From NCBI GenBank assembly GCA_018267965.1, contig JAFDXK010000001.1, forward strand, positions 992,001 through 1,056,000: a DNA stretch of 64,000 nucleotides, in the 5' to 3' direction. The stretch is from Bacteroidota bacterium (GTDB lineage Bacteria > Bacteroidota > Bacteroidia > Chitinophagales > Chitinophagaceae). How positions within the stretch are numbered: position 1 is the stretch's first letter; every line of letters begins with the position of its first letter. Shown here piece by piece: positions 9,918 to 18,510 of this stretch. The notes under the pieces are model-generated. The model saw only the letters and a list, made by a program, of their open reading frames with translations. It was not told the DNA's origin and did no database searches. Made by a program: the position numbers and the translations under genes.

Positions 9918-10865
9918 ATGATCACATTAGTAATACACGGAGGTGCGGGTAATATTACCCCCGCAATGATGACCAAAGAAATGGAGGCCGACTATGATAA
10001 AGGCCTAAAAGTTGCTTTAGATGCCGGCTATGCAGTATTAAACGGAGGTGGCAATAGTACAGATGCTGTAGTGGCAGCTATTACAGAGTTGGAGAACAAC
10101 CCAATATTTAACGCAGGCCGTGGTTCTGTATTTACAAAAAAAGGATTGCATGAGATGGATGCAGCCTTGATGGATGGTAAGACATTAGCAGCAGGTGCTC
10201 TTGCAGGTGTACGCAATATCAAAAACCCAATTAAATTGGCTAATGAAGTGATGTTGCACTCGGGGCATGTAATGCTGAGTGGCGCAGGCGCTTTTGAATT
10301 TGCATTGACAAGAGGTATTGAGCAAGCACCAGATGATTATTTTTTCAACAAACAACGATACGAACAATGGATAAAAATACGCGACAGTAATTTTACCCAG
10401 TTAGACCACGAAGGTGACAACCTGAAATCGGGAACACCCGAAGGTGAATATAAATTTGGTACTGTAGGTGCTGTAGCTTGTGATGCAAATGGTAACCTTG
10501 CGGCGGGTACATCTACAGGTGGCATGACCAATAAAAGATTTGGAAGGATAGGCGATAGCCCGGTAATTGGTAGTGGCACCTATGCCAATAATGCTACCTG
10601 TGCTATTTCATGTACAGGACATGGCGAATTCTTTTTGCGCGCAGTAGTAGCTCACGATATATCATGCCTTATGGAATATAAAGGGCTTAGTTTGCAGGAA
10701 GCCTGTAATGTTGTGGTGAAAGATAAACTGGTGAAAATGGGAGGCGAGGGTGGCCTTATAGCTGTGAATGCAAAAGGAGAACATCAATTCTGCATGAATT
10801 CTGCAGGTATGTACCGCGCAGTACGTAACAGTAACGGAAAAGAAGAAATAGCATATTATGGATAG
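9918..10865 (+). CDS. iaaA: Isoaspartyl peptidase / plant-type L-asparaginase
   Basis: This Ntn hydrolase (315 residues) cleaves isoaspartyl dipeptides and asparagine after self-processing. The alpha part starts with LVIHGGAGN and holds the glycine-rich NAGRGSVFTKKG and EMDAALMDG segments. The autocleavage site is before Thr182 in KFGTVGAVACD, giving the Thr nucleophile of the beta subunit, followed by NLAAGTSTGGMTNKRFGRIGDSPVIG with the conserved substrate-binding residues. There is no signal peptide, so it should be cytoplasmic, unlike some Bacteroidota homologues. Its stop overlaps the start of the next gene by 8 bases, suggesting translational coupling. Confidence 0.94.
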   Translation: MITLVIHGGAGNITPAMMTKEMEADYDKGLKVALDAGYAVLNGGGNSTDAVVAAITELENNPIFNAGRGSVFTKKGLHEMDAALMDGKTLAAGALAGVRNIKNPIKLANEVMLHSGHVMLSGAGAFEFALTRGIEQAPDDYFFNKQRYEQWIKIRDSNFTQLDHEGDNLKSGTPEGEYKFGTVGAVACDANGNLAAGTSTGGMTNKRFGRIGDSPVIGSGTYANNATCAISCTGHGEFFLRAVVAHDISCLMEYKGLSLQEACNVVVKDKLVKMGGEGGLIAVNAKGEHQFCMNSAGMYRAVRNSNGKEEIAYYG

Positions 10866-11235
10866 TAAGAAGTTTACGACTATAGACGAATATCATGCAC
10901 TTGCACCCAAAGCGGTGAGGGATATTATGGATGATATGCGTGCTACAATTAAACAAGCAGCACCGAAAGCGACGGAGGTTATCAGCTACAATATGCCGGC
11001 TTTTAAGCAAAATGGTGTACTGGTATATTATGCAGCCGCTAAAGAGCACATTGGCTTTTACCCGACATCAGCACCTATTGTTGTTTTCAAAGAAGAACTT
11101 GCAAAGTATAAAACATCTAAAGGGGCCATTCAATTTCCATTAGACAAACCCTTACCGAAAACGCTCATCAAGAAAATCGTAAAGTACCGCATTGCTGAAG
11201 ATGAAGCGAAGGCATTAGCTAAGAAGAAAAAATAA
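10858..11235 (+). CDS. DUF1801 / YdhG-like small protein
   Basis: The protein has 125 residues. The segments ISYNMPAFKQNGVLVYYAAAKEHIGFYP and GAIQFPLDKPLPKTLIKKIVKYRIAEDE match the DUF1801 family, whose members include Bacillus YdhG and frataxin-like iron chaperones. It has no membrane segment. The function in Bacteroidota is not established. The ATG lies inside the last codons of the isoaspartyl peptidase gene, so translation is probably coupled to it. The gene ends 3 bases before the convergent 2H phosphoesterase gene. Confidence 0.85.
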   Translation: MDSKKFTTIDEYHALAPKAVRDIMDDMRATIKQAAPKATEVISYNMPAFKQNGVLVYYAAAKEHIGFYPTSAPIVVFKEELAKYKTSKGAIQFPLDKPLPKTLIKKIVKYRIAEDEAKALAKKKK

Positions 11236-11237
11236 TT

Positions 11238-11759
11238 TTACTGTAAAGGAATCTTTTCAACTGTAGTTATTTGACCATCTATATGCTTGAGGATATCAAT
11301 AGCCTTTATTGTGCCGTTGATAACGATGTTCTTCTCGTTCCATTCATCCACCAGTTTTTTTATAAGTATCTTATCTGTAGAACCTGCAAACAGAATATGC
11401 GGAATATAGTCGATATCCATCCTGTGATGATGTGCCAGTTTATCGGCATACAGTTTATCATGCAGTTTAATCATTCTGCTATTACCTTCATCAGGCACTA
11501 AAAAAGCAAAATACATATCACTGAAGTCATCCTTATTGATAGTAGCACATCGCAGTGAAAAATGGATTGGTGCAGTTTCATTAAATTGCTTTTTCACTTC
11601 AGTAGCAAAATCCTCTATGGTAAAATCAGTTACAGCAAATACAAAAGTAAAATGAGGTTCTATCAGGTTAAAGATTCTGTCATACTTTCTACGGTAGTCT
11701 TGTATCAGTTCATAATCTGATACCAACAACTCAGGATATGCTGCTACATACAATCTCAT
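11238..11759 (-). CDS. 2'-5' RNA ligase (2H phosphoesterase) family protein
   Basis: The 173-residue protein has the two halves of the 2H phosphoesterase fold. The first catalytic motif is HFTFVF (H-x-T). The second is IPHILFAG, where the Thr/Ser after His-x is replaced by Leu, so the canonical H-x-T/S is only half kept; activity is therefore uncertain. Family members open cyclic nucleotide phosphates or ligate tRNA halves in vitro. The gene diverges from the acetyltransferase gene at 11818 and is convergent with the DUF1801 gene. Confidence 0.8.
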   Translation of the reverse strand: MRLYVAAYPELLVSDYELIQDYRRKYDRIFNLIEPHFTFVFAVTDFTIEDFATEVKKQFNETAPIHFSLRCATINKDDFSDMYFAFLVPDEGNSRMIKLHDKLYADKLAHHHRMDIDYIPHILFAGSTDKILIKKLVDEWNEKNIVINGTIKAIDILKHIDGQITTVEKIPLQ

Positions 11760-11817
11760 AATCGAAAGTTAAGAAATAGTCAGTATTCTATCTCTGTTGT
11801 TTTCCGTAAATTCAATT

Positions 11818-12318
11818 ATGGATGATGTGCATTATACTGTTAGGCAGTTTAAACCTGAAGAACTGGAAACCTACAAAGCGATAAGACTGGAAGCTCTTAA
11901 AATGGAGCATGGCAAATACGGCAATAGTTATGAATATGAACTCGCAATGCCGGAAACTGAATGGATAGACCGTATCAGCAATCCTTTACACGCACGCTAT
12001 GGCCTCTATGCAGCAGATACACTAATCGGGCTTACAGGAATAATCATCAATAAAGACAATCCTACTGAAGCCTACATGACGCAGTCATATATTCGCAAAG
12101 AACACAGAGGCAAAGGCTTATCTGCTATGCTATATAATGCACGTATTAACTGGGCAAAAGAACATGGAGTAAAAAGACTGGTAATTAGCCACCGAAAAAG
12201 CAACGTAGCATCAAAAGCTGCAAATCAAAAATTTGGTTTCAAATATACACATAGTGAAGACCGCACATGGCCTGATGGTGTTACAGAAGAAAACCTGTTT
12301 TATGAATTAATGCTGTAA
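11818..12318 (+). CDS. GNAT-family N-acetyltransferase
   Basis: Starting at the ATG at 11818 the protein has 166 residues; an upstream in-frame TTG at 11797 is less likely because the sequence before MDDVHYTVRQF is not conserved-looking. The acetyl-CoA binding motif A is QSYIRKEHRGKGLSAMLYNA, followed by motif B containing KRLVISHRKSNVASKAANQKFGF. This is the ordinary GNAT fold; the acceptor substrate is unknown. It is transcribed away from the 2H phosphoesterase gene and ends 4 bases before the convergent darA-like gene. Confidence 0.88.
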   Translation: MDDVHYTVRQFKPEELETYKAIRLEALKMEHGKYGNSYEYELAMPETEWIDRISNPLHARYGLYAADTLIGLTGIIINKDNPTEAYMTQSYIRKEHRGKGLSAMLYNARINWAKEHGVKRLVISHRKSNVASKAANQKFGFKYTHSEDRTWPDGVTEENLFYELML

Positions 12319-12321
12319 AGG

Positions 12322-13254
12322 TCAGAACTTACCCGGTTCGTAACTGAGTCCTTTAAAATATTCTACATCCTTGAGCAGGCTACGTCTTTGCAACTGTAAT
12401 TGTATAAATGCAGTAAGCGACGAAATAGGTGAGAGTATGAATATAGCTACAATGAGCAACCTCTTGAACATGGTAACACGGCCTTGTCTTTCAGGAGCAC
12501 CCGGGCCACCTCTGTCACGAATGTATTGGCTCCATTTGCGGAAGTTCTTTACACCTCGTCTTTCTAAAATTATCAATCCGGGTTTCAGGTGTATTGCTCC
12601 CATCATCAGCAACTCTTTTTGCAAACCATCGAGTTTGTTTTCTGTAACATGACGATAGATAGGCACACCAAAACGCGATGCTCGTTTAATATCGTGGTCT
12701 TGCACTCCGGCTGCAGGCAATAATCCTGATGCTTCTTTTTTACCTTTAAACGACCACCTGATGATAGTAAGAACTGAAACGAGGTTAGGATTGGTATCAG
12801 TTAGCACAATATTGCCTACCAAGTTTGCACCCAATTGTCGGAAGTATTCTTTCACTCTTTCCTGCCCATGCAACCACATATTGCGACAACCGATAACGGT
12901 AATTACATTCTTGCCTTTCAGGATACTGGCATACTCACTTTGCAAGAAAGAACTGATGGGTAATGATGGATTTAAAAACCAAGAAGTGTATCCGAAAATC
13001 ACCAAATCATAGTCGGTATTATATATATCTGCCGGTAAGGGATTTAAGAGAATAGGGATGTGCTGAACTGTCTCGGGCATCGTATCAAAAAAACTGGATG
13101 CTTTCCATGGAAAAGGAAATGCAGTAACAGGTTTGATACTCACGAAATCAATATCAGCTTTACCCTTGATGTCACCAACTATTGAGTCAATGATATCACG
13201 CAGCTGTCCGCTTTGGCTATAATATAAAACGAGTATCCTTGGTTTGGTTAGCAT
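12322..13254 (-). CDS. darA: DarA-like flavodoxin-fold aromatase (dialkylresorcinol synthesis)
   Basis: The 310-residue protein opens with a flavodoxin-type phosphate-binding loop (ILVLYYSQSGQLRDI), continues with the flavodoxin-like stretch YDLVIFGYTSWFLNPSLPI and GKNVITVIGCRNMW, and ends with a hydrophobic helix (LLIVAIFILSPISSLTAFI) that may anchor it to the membrane. This matches the DarA proteins, which oxidise the cyclohexanedione formed by DarB to a resorcinol. Its ATG overlaps the darB stop by one base (TAATG), a strong sign of a two-gene unit. The assignment is from memory of the family and from the pairing with DarB. No other flexirubin or aryl-polyene genes are in the window. Confidence 0.78.
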   Translation of the reverse strand: MLTKPRILVLYYSQSGQLRDIIDSIVGDIKGKADIDFVSIKPVTAFPFPWKASSFFDTMPETVQHIPILLNPLPADIYNTDYDLVIFGYTSWFLNPSLPISSFLQSEYASILKGKNVITVIGCRNMWLHGQERVKEYFRQLGANLVGNIVLTDTNPNLVSVLTIIRWSFKGKKEASGLLPAAGVQDHDIKRASRFGVPIYRHVTENKLDGLQKELLMMGAIHLKPGLIILERRGVKNFRKWSQYIRDRGGPGAPERQGRVTMFKRLLIVAIFILSPISSLTAFIQLQLQRRSLLKDVEYFKGLSYEPGKF

Positions 13255-14390
13255 TATACTACTGTAAGGTACATATAAGCATACGAGAATCTGGCACTTT
13301 CCGGTACCATTACCAACAGACGGTCACCTTTTTTCAGCATGTTGTTGTTCATCATTTCTTCCAGCATCATATAAGCTGATGCGCTTCCCACATTACCAAT
13401 TTTTGGCAGATTATAAAACCATTTTTCAAATGGTATGTCCAAACCTACTTTTTGGTGGTACTCCTGTATTTGCTGTTTGAAGAACTCGCTTGACATGTGC
13501 GGCAGGTAATAATCGACCATATCAGATGTAAGATTATGCTTCTTCATCAATTCAGCTATAAAAACACCGCCTTTAGGTACAATATTGTCACCTAATAAAC
13601 GAGTATCTTGTTTTACCGAAAATACACTCTCATTTTCCCATTCTTCTACAGGCATATCATTCCAACCGGTAAGACCACCATCTGCATTTTTCTCTGCACC
13701 TGCATACATACAGGTTTCCAGTTCATTGGCAAAAGAAGTGGTCTCTAACCATTCAATTTTCAGAGACAATCCGTTTTCGTTAGGTTTAGCTTGCACCAAT
13801 GCTGCCGCTGCACCGTCACTCAACATCCATCTCAAAAACTCCTTCTGAAAAGCTATATAACCATCTTCCTCCATTTTGTGGTGGTTATCAGCTTCATGCT
13901 GAAAACGGGAAGCATGCATCCAGGTACTCATCTTTTCAGAGCCACAACCAACTGCATTTTCTGCAAAACCACCTGATATGGCCATATATGCATATTTGAG
14001 GGCTTGCATACTGCTGCAGCATGTACCCATAGCCGACATCAGCTCCATACGTTTTGCACCTCCTATAGCTCCGTGAACCATAGAACCATGTGATGGTATA
14101 ACCTGTTCCGGAGAACTGGTTCCTACTGCAAGTATGTCGATGTCGTTAATGGTAATTTTATCATCAAATAACCCTCTGATGGCATTAGCACACAACTCAA
14201 CATTGGTATGAGTACTCTTGCCATCACGTAATGCATAATAGCGGGTTTTTATTCCATTCTTTCTTAATACAATCGCACGCGCCTTAGACGGCTTTCCGTC
14301 AATCATACCCAGCACATGTTCCATCTGATCGTTGGCAACAGGCTCATTAGGCAAGAATTTTGAAAGTCGTGTTATATAAACGGGTCTCAC
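13254..14390 (-). CDS. darB: DarB-like ketosynthase (KAS III family)
   Basis: This 378-residue enzyme has the KAS III catalytic triad: Cys in MGTCCSSMQALKYA, His in YYLPHMSSEFF and Asn in GNVGSASAYMMLEEM. The N-terminus PVYITRLSKFLPNEPV and the segment KPSKARAIVLRKNGIKTRYYA are typical of the DarB group rather than of FabH. DarB condenses two acyl thioesters and closes a cyclohexanedione ring, which DarA aromatises to a 2,5-dialkylresorcinol. The product is probably an antioxidant or signalling lipid, or the resorcinol part of a flexirubin pigment. It is the first gene of the darB-darA unit; the 171 bases upstream, to the htrA gene, contain only a terminator. Confidence 0.82.
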   Translation of the reverse strand: MRPVYITRLSKFLPNEPVANDQMEHVLGMIDGKPSKARAIVLRKNGIKTRYYALRDGKSTHTNVELCANAIRGLFDDKITINDIDILAVGTSSPEQVIPSHGSMVHGAIGGAKRMELMSAMGTCCSSMQALKYAYMAISGGFAENAVGCGSEKMSTWMHASRFQHEADNHHKMEEDGYIAFQKEFLRWMLSDGAAAALVQAKPNENGLSLKIEWLETTSFANELETCMYAGAEKNADGGLTGWNDMPVEEWENESVFSVKQDTRLLGDNIVPKGGVFIAELMKKHNLTSDMVDYYLPHMSSEFFKQQIQEYHQKVGLDIPFEKWFYNLPKIGNVGSASAYMMLEEMMNNNMLKKGDRLLVMVPESARFSYAYMYLTVV

Positions 14391-14513
14391 TAATTTAATT
14401 TCAATTTGGGATGCAAAAATAGTTATTCTAAGTGGCTTTACTAAATAATGACAGAAATGTGCTATTTGTTCAGTAAAATAAGGATTTTTCTTACTCTATA
14501 AACCGCTTAAAAA

Positions 14514-14544
14514 AATAAGCCCCACGCACTGCGCAGAGCTTATT
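14514..14544 (-). terminator. Rho-independent terminator after the HtrA gene
   Basis: On the minus strand AATAAGC pairs with GCTTATT around a 17-base loop and is followed by a run of T. It lies 18 bases past the htrA stop codon. Between it and the darB start (14391-14513) I see no gene. Confidence 0.7.
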
Positions 14545-14561
14545 CATATATTACTAATATA

Positions 14562-16013
14562 TTACTCCTGGTCTACACCTGAGTTAACATTTCGCAGATT
14601 ATAATAATACATACCCCTGTAATTAGGGTAGAAACCGGATATCTGTATATCCTGATTGGTTGCCAGTTCTTTTTGCATATCATCTACACTACCTACGGGA
14701 ACATCATTTATTGCTACAATCACGAAGTTTGTTTTAACTCCTGATTTTGCCAGCGTACCTTTTCCGGCATCTGTAACCAATACACCATTTTCTACGCCAT
14801 ATTTCTTTTTCTCGTCATTGGTCAATGCCCTGAAATTAGCCCCTAATACGAGTGTACTTGTGGCCTCTTTTTTCAATTGCACATTAGCTACTTTAACGGT
14901 ACCATTGCGCAGGTAGCTCACATTTATATTATCACCGGGGTGATAACGTGCTACTTGTTCCATCAACTCAGGCACAGAGTGCACTGTTGTTCCGTTTACA
15001 GCTGTAATGAAATCACCTTTCTTTATGCCCGCTTCTGCAGCACCACCATTGGCACTCACTACATCTACGTATACACCATCTGTACGGTCTATGCCAAGTG
15101 CGCTCAACTGTTCTGGGGTTGCATCTTTACGGTCTATGAAAACCACACCCATATAACCACGTTTTACGCTACCAAACTGCACTATATCGTTCACTACTTT
15201 ACGCACCAGGTTGGCAGGTATGGCGTAAGAATAACCAGCATAAGAACCCGTTGGAGATGCAATTGCAGAATTGATACCTATCAATAAACCATCTGTATTA
15301 ACTAATGCACCACCGCTGTTACCGGGGTTTACAGCAGCATCAGTTTGTATAAATGATTCGATTGCAGATGAAGTCTGCGTTCTGTTGATACCCAATGAAC
15401 GACTCTTGGCACTTACGATACCTGCAGTTACAGTTGCATCCAGCGTCAGCGGATAACCTACTGCCAAAACCCATTGGCCTAGCTTTACATTATCGGAATT
15501 ACCAAACTCCATATAAGACAGGTTCTTCTCATTTACTTTCAACACTGCTATATCTGTTTGAGGGTCGGTTGATATTACTTTAGCTTCGGTGGTATAACGA
15601 TTATTGAAAGTAACAGTTACTTTATCTGTATTAGCAACAACGTGATTGTTGGTCACGATGTAACCATCGGGAGAAATAACTACACCTGAACCTGAGCCCA
15701 CCTGTGAAGGCATGTATTGCTGCATACCGAACATGCGCAGAAATGCATCATCTGAAGCCACTGTCCTGGCCTTGGTTTGCGTTTTGATATGCACTACTGC
15801 TTTTACTGATGACTCGGCTGCAGGCTGAAAATCTACTGCCATAGACTTTGCAGTTGAGCCTGTTTCATAGCTGGCATACTTTGCCATAGATGATGAACTG
15901 CCATCATGTGCTGCGAAGTAAGGTTTTTGTTCGTTCAATTTATTGGCAGCATAGTATGTTGCCAGAGATGTTACCGCAGCAGTAATAATAACGGGAAGGA
16001 GTCTTGATTTCAT
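14562..16013 (-). CDS. HtrA/DegP-type periplasmic serine protease
   Basis: From the ATG at 16011-16013 the protein has 483 residues; an upstream in-frame extension to 16127 is rejected because the internal Met starts a proper signal anchor (KSRLLPVIITAAVTSLATYYAA). The trypsin-like domain shows the triad His in IVTNNHVVANTD, Asp in DPQTDIAVLKV and Ser in NPGNSGGALV. Two PDZ domains follow (about 300-390 and 400-475), the first containing GAAEAGIKKGDFITAVNGT. It degrades or chaperones misfolded envelope proteins. The gene is monocistronic, with terminators on both sides. Confidence 0.95.
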   Translation of the reverse strand: MKSRLLPVIITAAVTSLATYYAANKLNEQKPYFAAHDGSSSSMAKYASYETGSTAKSMAVDFQPAAESSVKAVVHIKTQTKARTVASDDAFLRMFGMQQYMPSQVGSGSGVVISPDGYIVTNNHVVANTDKVTVTFNNRYTTEAKVISTDPQTDIAVLKVNEKNLSYMEFGNSDNVKLGQWVLAVGYPLTLDATVTAGIVSAKSRSLGINRTQTSSAIESFIQTDAAVNPGNSGGALVNTDGLLIGINSAIASPTGSYAGYSYAIPANLVRKVVNDIVQFGSVKRGYMGVVFIDRKDATPEQLSALGIDRTDGVYVDVVSANGGAAEAGIKKGDFITAVNGTTVHSVPELMEQVARYHPGDNINVSYLRNGTVKVANVQLKKEATSTLVLGANFRALTNDEKKKYGVENGVLVTDAGKGTLAKSGVKTNFVIVAINDVPVGSVDDMQKELATNQDIQISGFYPNYRGMYYYNLRNVNSGVDQE

Positions 16014-16117
16014 AGCTGTTATTCGTTTCTTTTTATTGTTATGATTTTGCTTTGATACCTCAAATTTAAAACCATGCCATATTATAAAACTGTTAAAACT
16101 AAGGCATAAGAAACGAA

Positions 16118-16138
16118 AAAGGGGCATAAAGCCCCTTT
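16118..16138 (-). terminator. Rho-independent terminator after accC
   Basis: A perfect 8-bp stem (AAAGGGGC / GCCCCTTT) with a 5-base loop, followed on the minus strand by TT and a T-rich tail. It lies 26 bases past the accC stop and separates the acc unit from htrA. Confidence 0.85.
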
Positions 16139-16163
16139 AGATACAGTTTTATGATTTCGTTGA

Positions 16164-17504
16164 TTATTTCAACTCAAAACTCTCAATGAATTTAGTCGTG
16201 AAGTTGCCTTTACGGAAGTCCTCGTTACGCATCAGTTGCTGGTGGAATGGGATAGTGGTCTTTACACCTTCTATCACATATTCGCTCAGTGCACGTTCCA
16301 TAGTATTGATAGCTTCTTCGCGTGTTTGTGCAACTGCTATGAGTTTAGCTACCATTGAATCGTAATACGGTGGTATAATGTAGTCTTTATAGATATGAGA
16401 ATCTATACGAACACCATGACCACCCGGAGTGTGTAACTCAGTTATTTTACCCGGACTAGGACGGAAATCGTTATATGGATCTTCGGCATTGATACGACAT
16501 TCAATAGCGTGCATTTGCGGTTCGTAGTCTTTACCACTGATGGCAATACCTGCAGCTATTTTGATTTGTTCTTTGATGAGGTCGTAGTTGATTACTTCTT
16601 CCGTTACACAATGTTCTACCTGTATACGGGTATTCATTTCCATAAAGTAGAAGTTGCGATGCTTATCTACCAGAAACTCGATAGTACCCACACTTTCATA
16701 ATTGATGGCTGCTGCTGCTTTCTTAGCAGCTTCACCCATTGCTTTTCGCAGTTCAGGTGTCATGAAAGGAGAAGGAGATTCTTCTACCAGTTTTTGGTGA
16801 CGGCGTTGAATAGAACAGTCACGCTCACCTAAGTGACAAACTGTACCAAACTGGTCGCCTGCAACTTGTATTTCAATATGGCGTGGTTCTTCTACAAACT
16901 TCTCCATATAAATACCGTCGTTCTTGAAAGATGCAGCAGCTTCTGCTTTGGCTGTAGTGTAAGCACGTTCCAATTCACTTTCTTCCCATACGACACGCAT
17001 ACCTTTACCACCACCACCGGCAGTAGCTTTCAATATTACAGGGTAACCAACTACATCTTTAGCCAGCTGACGTGCTTGCTCAAGACTTTCTAACAAACCA
17101 TCAGAACCCGGGATAACAGGTACACCTGCTTTTATCATCGTTTCTTTAGCTGTTATTTTATCACCCATCGCACGTATCATTTCAGGCGTTGGGCCTATGA
17201 ATTTGATACCGTACTCAGCGCATATTTCAGAGAAATTAGCATTCTCTGCAAGGAAACCATAACCCGGATGTATAGCATCAGCATTAGTTATTTCTGCTGC
17301 TGCCATAATGTGAGGGATATTGAGGTAAGATTCTGAACTCTGGGGTTTACCTATACAAACTGCTTCATCTGCAAAACGCACGTGAAGACTGTCTTTATCG
17401 GCAGTAGAGTAGACAGCTACGGTTTTAATACCCATCTCACGACAAGTACGTATCACACGCAATGCAATCTCTCCACGGTTTGCTATTAATATCTTTTTAA
17501 ACAT
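16164..17504 (-). CDS. accC: Acetyl-CoA carboxylase, biotin carboxylase subunit
   Basis: AccC carboxylates the biotin of AccB using ATP and bicarbonate, the first step of fatty acid synthesis. The 446-residue protein has the N-terminal domain ([24 protein letters not shown]), the ATP-grasp domain with the glycine-rich loop [14 protein letters not shown], the biotin carboxylase signature [17 protein letters not shown], and the C-terminal domain with ECRINAEDP. Length and order are normal. In most bacteria accB directly precedes accC; here a four-helix-bundle gene with flanking repeats lies between them, leaving 467 bases between the accB stop and the accC start. Confidence 0.97.
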   Translation of the reverse strand: MFKKILIANRGEIALRVIRTCREMGIKTVAVYSTADKDSLHVRFADEAVCIGKPQSSESYLNIPHIMAAAEITNADAIHPGYGFLAENANFSEICAEYGIKFIGPTPEMIRAMGDKITAKETMIKAGVPVIPGSDGLLESLEQARQLAKDVVGYPVILKATAGGGGKGMRVVWEESELERAYTTAKAEAAASFKNDGIYMEKFVEEPRHIEIQVAGDQFGTVCHLGERDCSIQRRHQKLVEESPSPFMTPELRKAMGEAAKKAAAAINYESVGTIEFLVDKHRNFYFMEMNTRIQVEHCVTEEVINYDLIKEQIKIAAGIAISGKDYEPQMHAIECRINAEDPYNDFRPSPGKITELHTPGGHGVRIDSHIYKDYIIPPYYDSMVAKLIAVAQTREEAINTMERALSEYVIEGVKTTIPFHQQLMRNEDFRKGNFTTKFIESFELK

Positions 17505-17516
17505 CTTTCTTTATTT

Positions 17517-17552
17517 AATTGCTCAATGGCTTAATGGCTCAATAGCTCAATA
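17517..17552 (-). repeat. Inverted repeat, downstream copy, around the four-helix-bundle gene
   Basis: A 36-nt sequence built of near-tandem GGCTCAAT/GCTCAAT units. It aligns with the reverse complement of 17935-17970 at 30 of 36 positions, both beginning AATTGCTC. It lies between the accC start and the end of the four-helix-bundle gene. Confidence 0.8.
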
Positions 17553-17565
17553 AATCATTGATGTT

Positions 17566-17934
17566 CTAGTTAGAGTTAATGTTCTTTCTGGTGGTATTTA
17601 TGATGACTCCCAATACTTTGTTTACCTCTTCAATCTTACTTATCAATTCCTTGCAATTCGGATAATTCGGGCTGTAATCACAAAGCCATAACCAGTATTG
17701 AGTTTCTTCTGCTTCTTTAGCCGCTATTCTCATTTTATGCAGAAAATCAGCTTTACTTTCTGCATTTTGAGCTTCCATGGCATTAGCACCAATTGATGTG
17801 CCTGATTTTAATAATTGTCTTGCTACAACGAGCTTTTTGTTATTCTCCAGTTGCTCACAATATTCAATAACCATTAAAGAAAAATCGAAAGACAGTTTCA
17901 GTAAAGGGTTGTTATCGAATAATTCTTTTTTCAT
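17566..17934 (-). CDS. Four-helix bundle protein (23S rRNA intervening-sequence protein family)
   Basis: The 122-residue protein is all-helical. The pattern LSFDFSLMVIEYCEQLE, VVARQLLKSGTSIGANAMEAQNAESKADFLHKMRIAAKEAEETQYWLWLC and ISKIEEVNKVLGVIINTTRKN is that of the S23/IVP four-helix bundle family, first seen in the intervening sequences of spirochaete 23S rRNA genes and common as solitary genes in Bacteroidota. The fold resembles Avd, the accessory protein of diversity-generating retroelements, but no reverse transcriptase is nearby. The biochemical role is unknown. Its ATG touches one inverted repeat and its stop lies 13 bases from the other. It sits inside the acc transcription unit. Confidence 0.88.
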   Translation of the reverse strand: MKKELFDNNPLLKLSFDFSLMVIEYCEQLENNKKLVVARQLLKSGTSIGANAMEAQNAESKADFLHKMRIAAKEAEETQYWLWLCDYSPNYPNCKELISKIEEVNKVLGVIINTTRKNINSN

Positions 17935-17970
17935 AATTGAGCCATTGCGTCATTGAGCCATAGAGCAATT
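17935..17970 (-). repeat. Inverted repeat, upstream copy, around the four-helix-bundle gene
   Basis: A 36-nt copy lying exactly between the stop of accB (17972-17974) and the ATG of the four-helix-bundle gene (17932-17934). It contains two ATTGAGCCAT units and pairs with 17517-17552. In the transcript, the two copies could pair around the whole small gene. Confidence 0.8.
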
Positions 17971-17971
17971 A

Positions 17972-18466
17972 CTATGCAGGTTCAACCAGGAACAACGGTT
18001 GGTCGTATTCTACAGGAGAAGCATCGTCTATCAATACTTTCACTATACGGCCACTAATGTCGCTTTCAATTTCGTTGAAGAGCTTCATAGCTTCTACGAT
18101 ACACAACACTTGTCCTGCTTTTATTTCATCACCTACATTTACAAAAGGTGGTTTGTCAGGAGAAGAACTGCGGTAGAATGTACCGATCATAGGAGATTTT
18201 ATCGTAACTGTCTTGTCGTTTGCGGCAGGTGCAGCAGCAGGAGCCGGTGCGGCAGGCGCAGCAGCCTGAGGTGCAGCTATCGCAGGAGCCGGAGCAGCAG
18301 CAGGCATCATCTGAGGCATAGGTGCCTGATATGCTACAAATTGCGTTTCGCTGATAGTCTGAGCTTGCTTGATAGTGATTTTGAAATCTCCTTCTTCAAG
18401 GCTCAGTTCGCTGATGTTCGACTTATTGATAAGTTTTACCAGCTCTTGTATTTGCTTCATCTCCAT
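17972..18466 (-). CDS. accB: Acetyl-CoA carboxylase, biotin carboxyl carrier protein
   Basis: AccB carries the biotin that shuttles carboxylate between AccC and the carboxyltransferase. The 164-residue protein has an N-terminal helical segment (about 1-30), an Ala/Pro-rich flexible linker (about 50-85) and the biotinyl domain, with the biotin-accepting Lys in [14 protein letters not shown]. The ATG is preceded by an EF-P gene 44 bases upstream on the same strand, the common efp-accB-accC order in Bacteroidota. Confidence 0.96.
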   Translation of the reverse strand: MEMKQIQELVKLINKSNISELSLEEGDFKITIKQAQTISETQFVAYQAPMPQMMPAAAPAPAIAAPQAAAPAAPAPAAAPAANDKTVTIKSPMIGTFYRSSSPDKPPFVNVGDEIKAGQVLCIVEAMKLFNEIESDISGRIVKVLIDDASPVEYDQPLFLVEPA

Positions 18467-18510
18467 AAAAGGATAGTTTTAATTATTAAACGAAATGGGT
18501 AAGGAATAAA

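Larger units (their letters stand above)
17517..17970 (-). mobile_element. Possible small cassette: inverted repeats plus four-helix-bundle gene
   Basis: The 454-bp block consists only of a small gene and its two imperfect 36-nt inverted repeats, and it interrupts accB-accC, genes that are normally contiguous. This looks like a non-autonomous insertion. No transposase is present and no clear target-site duplication was found, so mobility is an inference from the layout. Confidence 0.4.

Noticed and set aside
11797-11817. TTG start for the GNAT gene at 11818
   Set aside because: The ATG at 11818 yields the usual GNAT N-terminus; the extra seven codons show no conservation signal.
16013-16127. 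N-terminal extension of the HtrA gene to a start at 16127
   Set aside because: The extension runs through the accC terminator region and would bury the signal anchor; the ATG at 16011-16013 gives a normal protein.
17566-17934. Diversity-generating retroelement (Avd-like four-helix bundle)
   Set aside because: No reverse transcriptase and no template/variable repeat pair is present; the flanking repeats are inverted and short.
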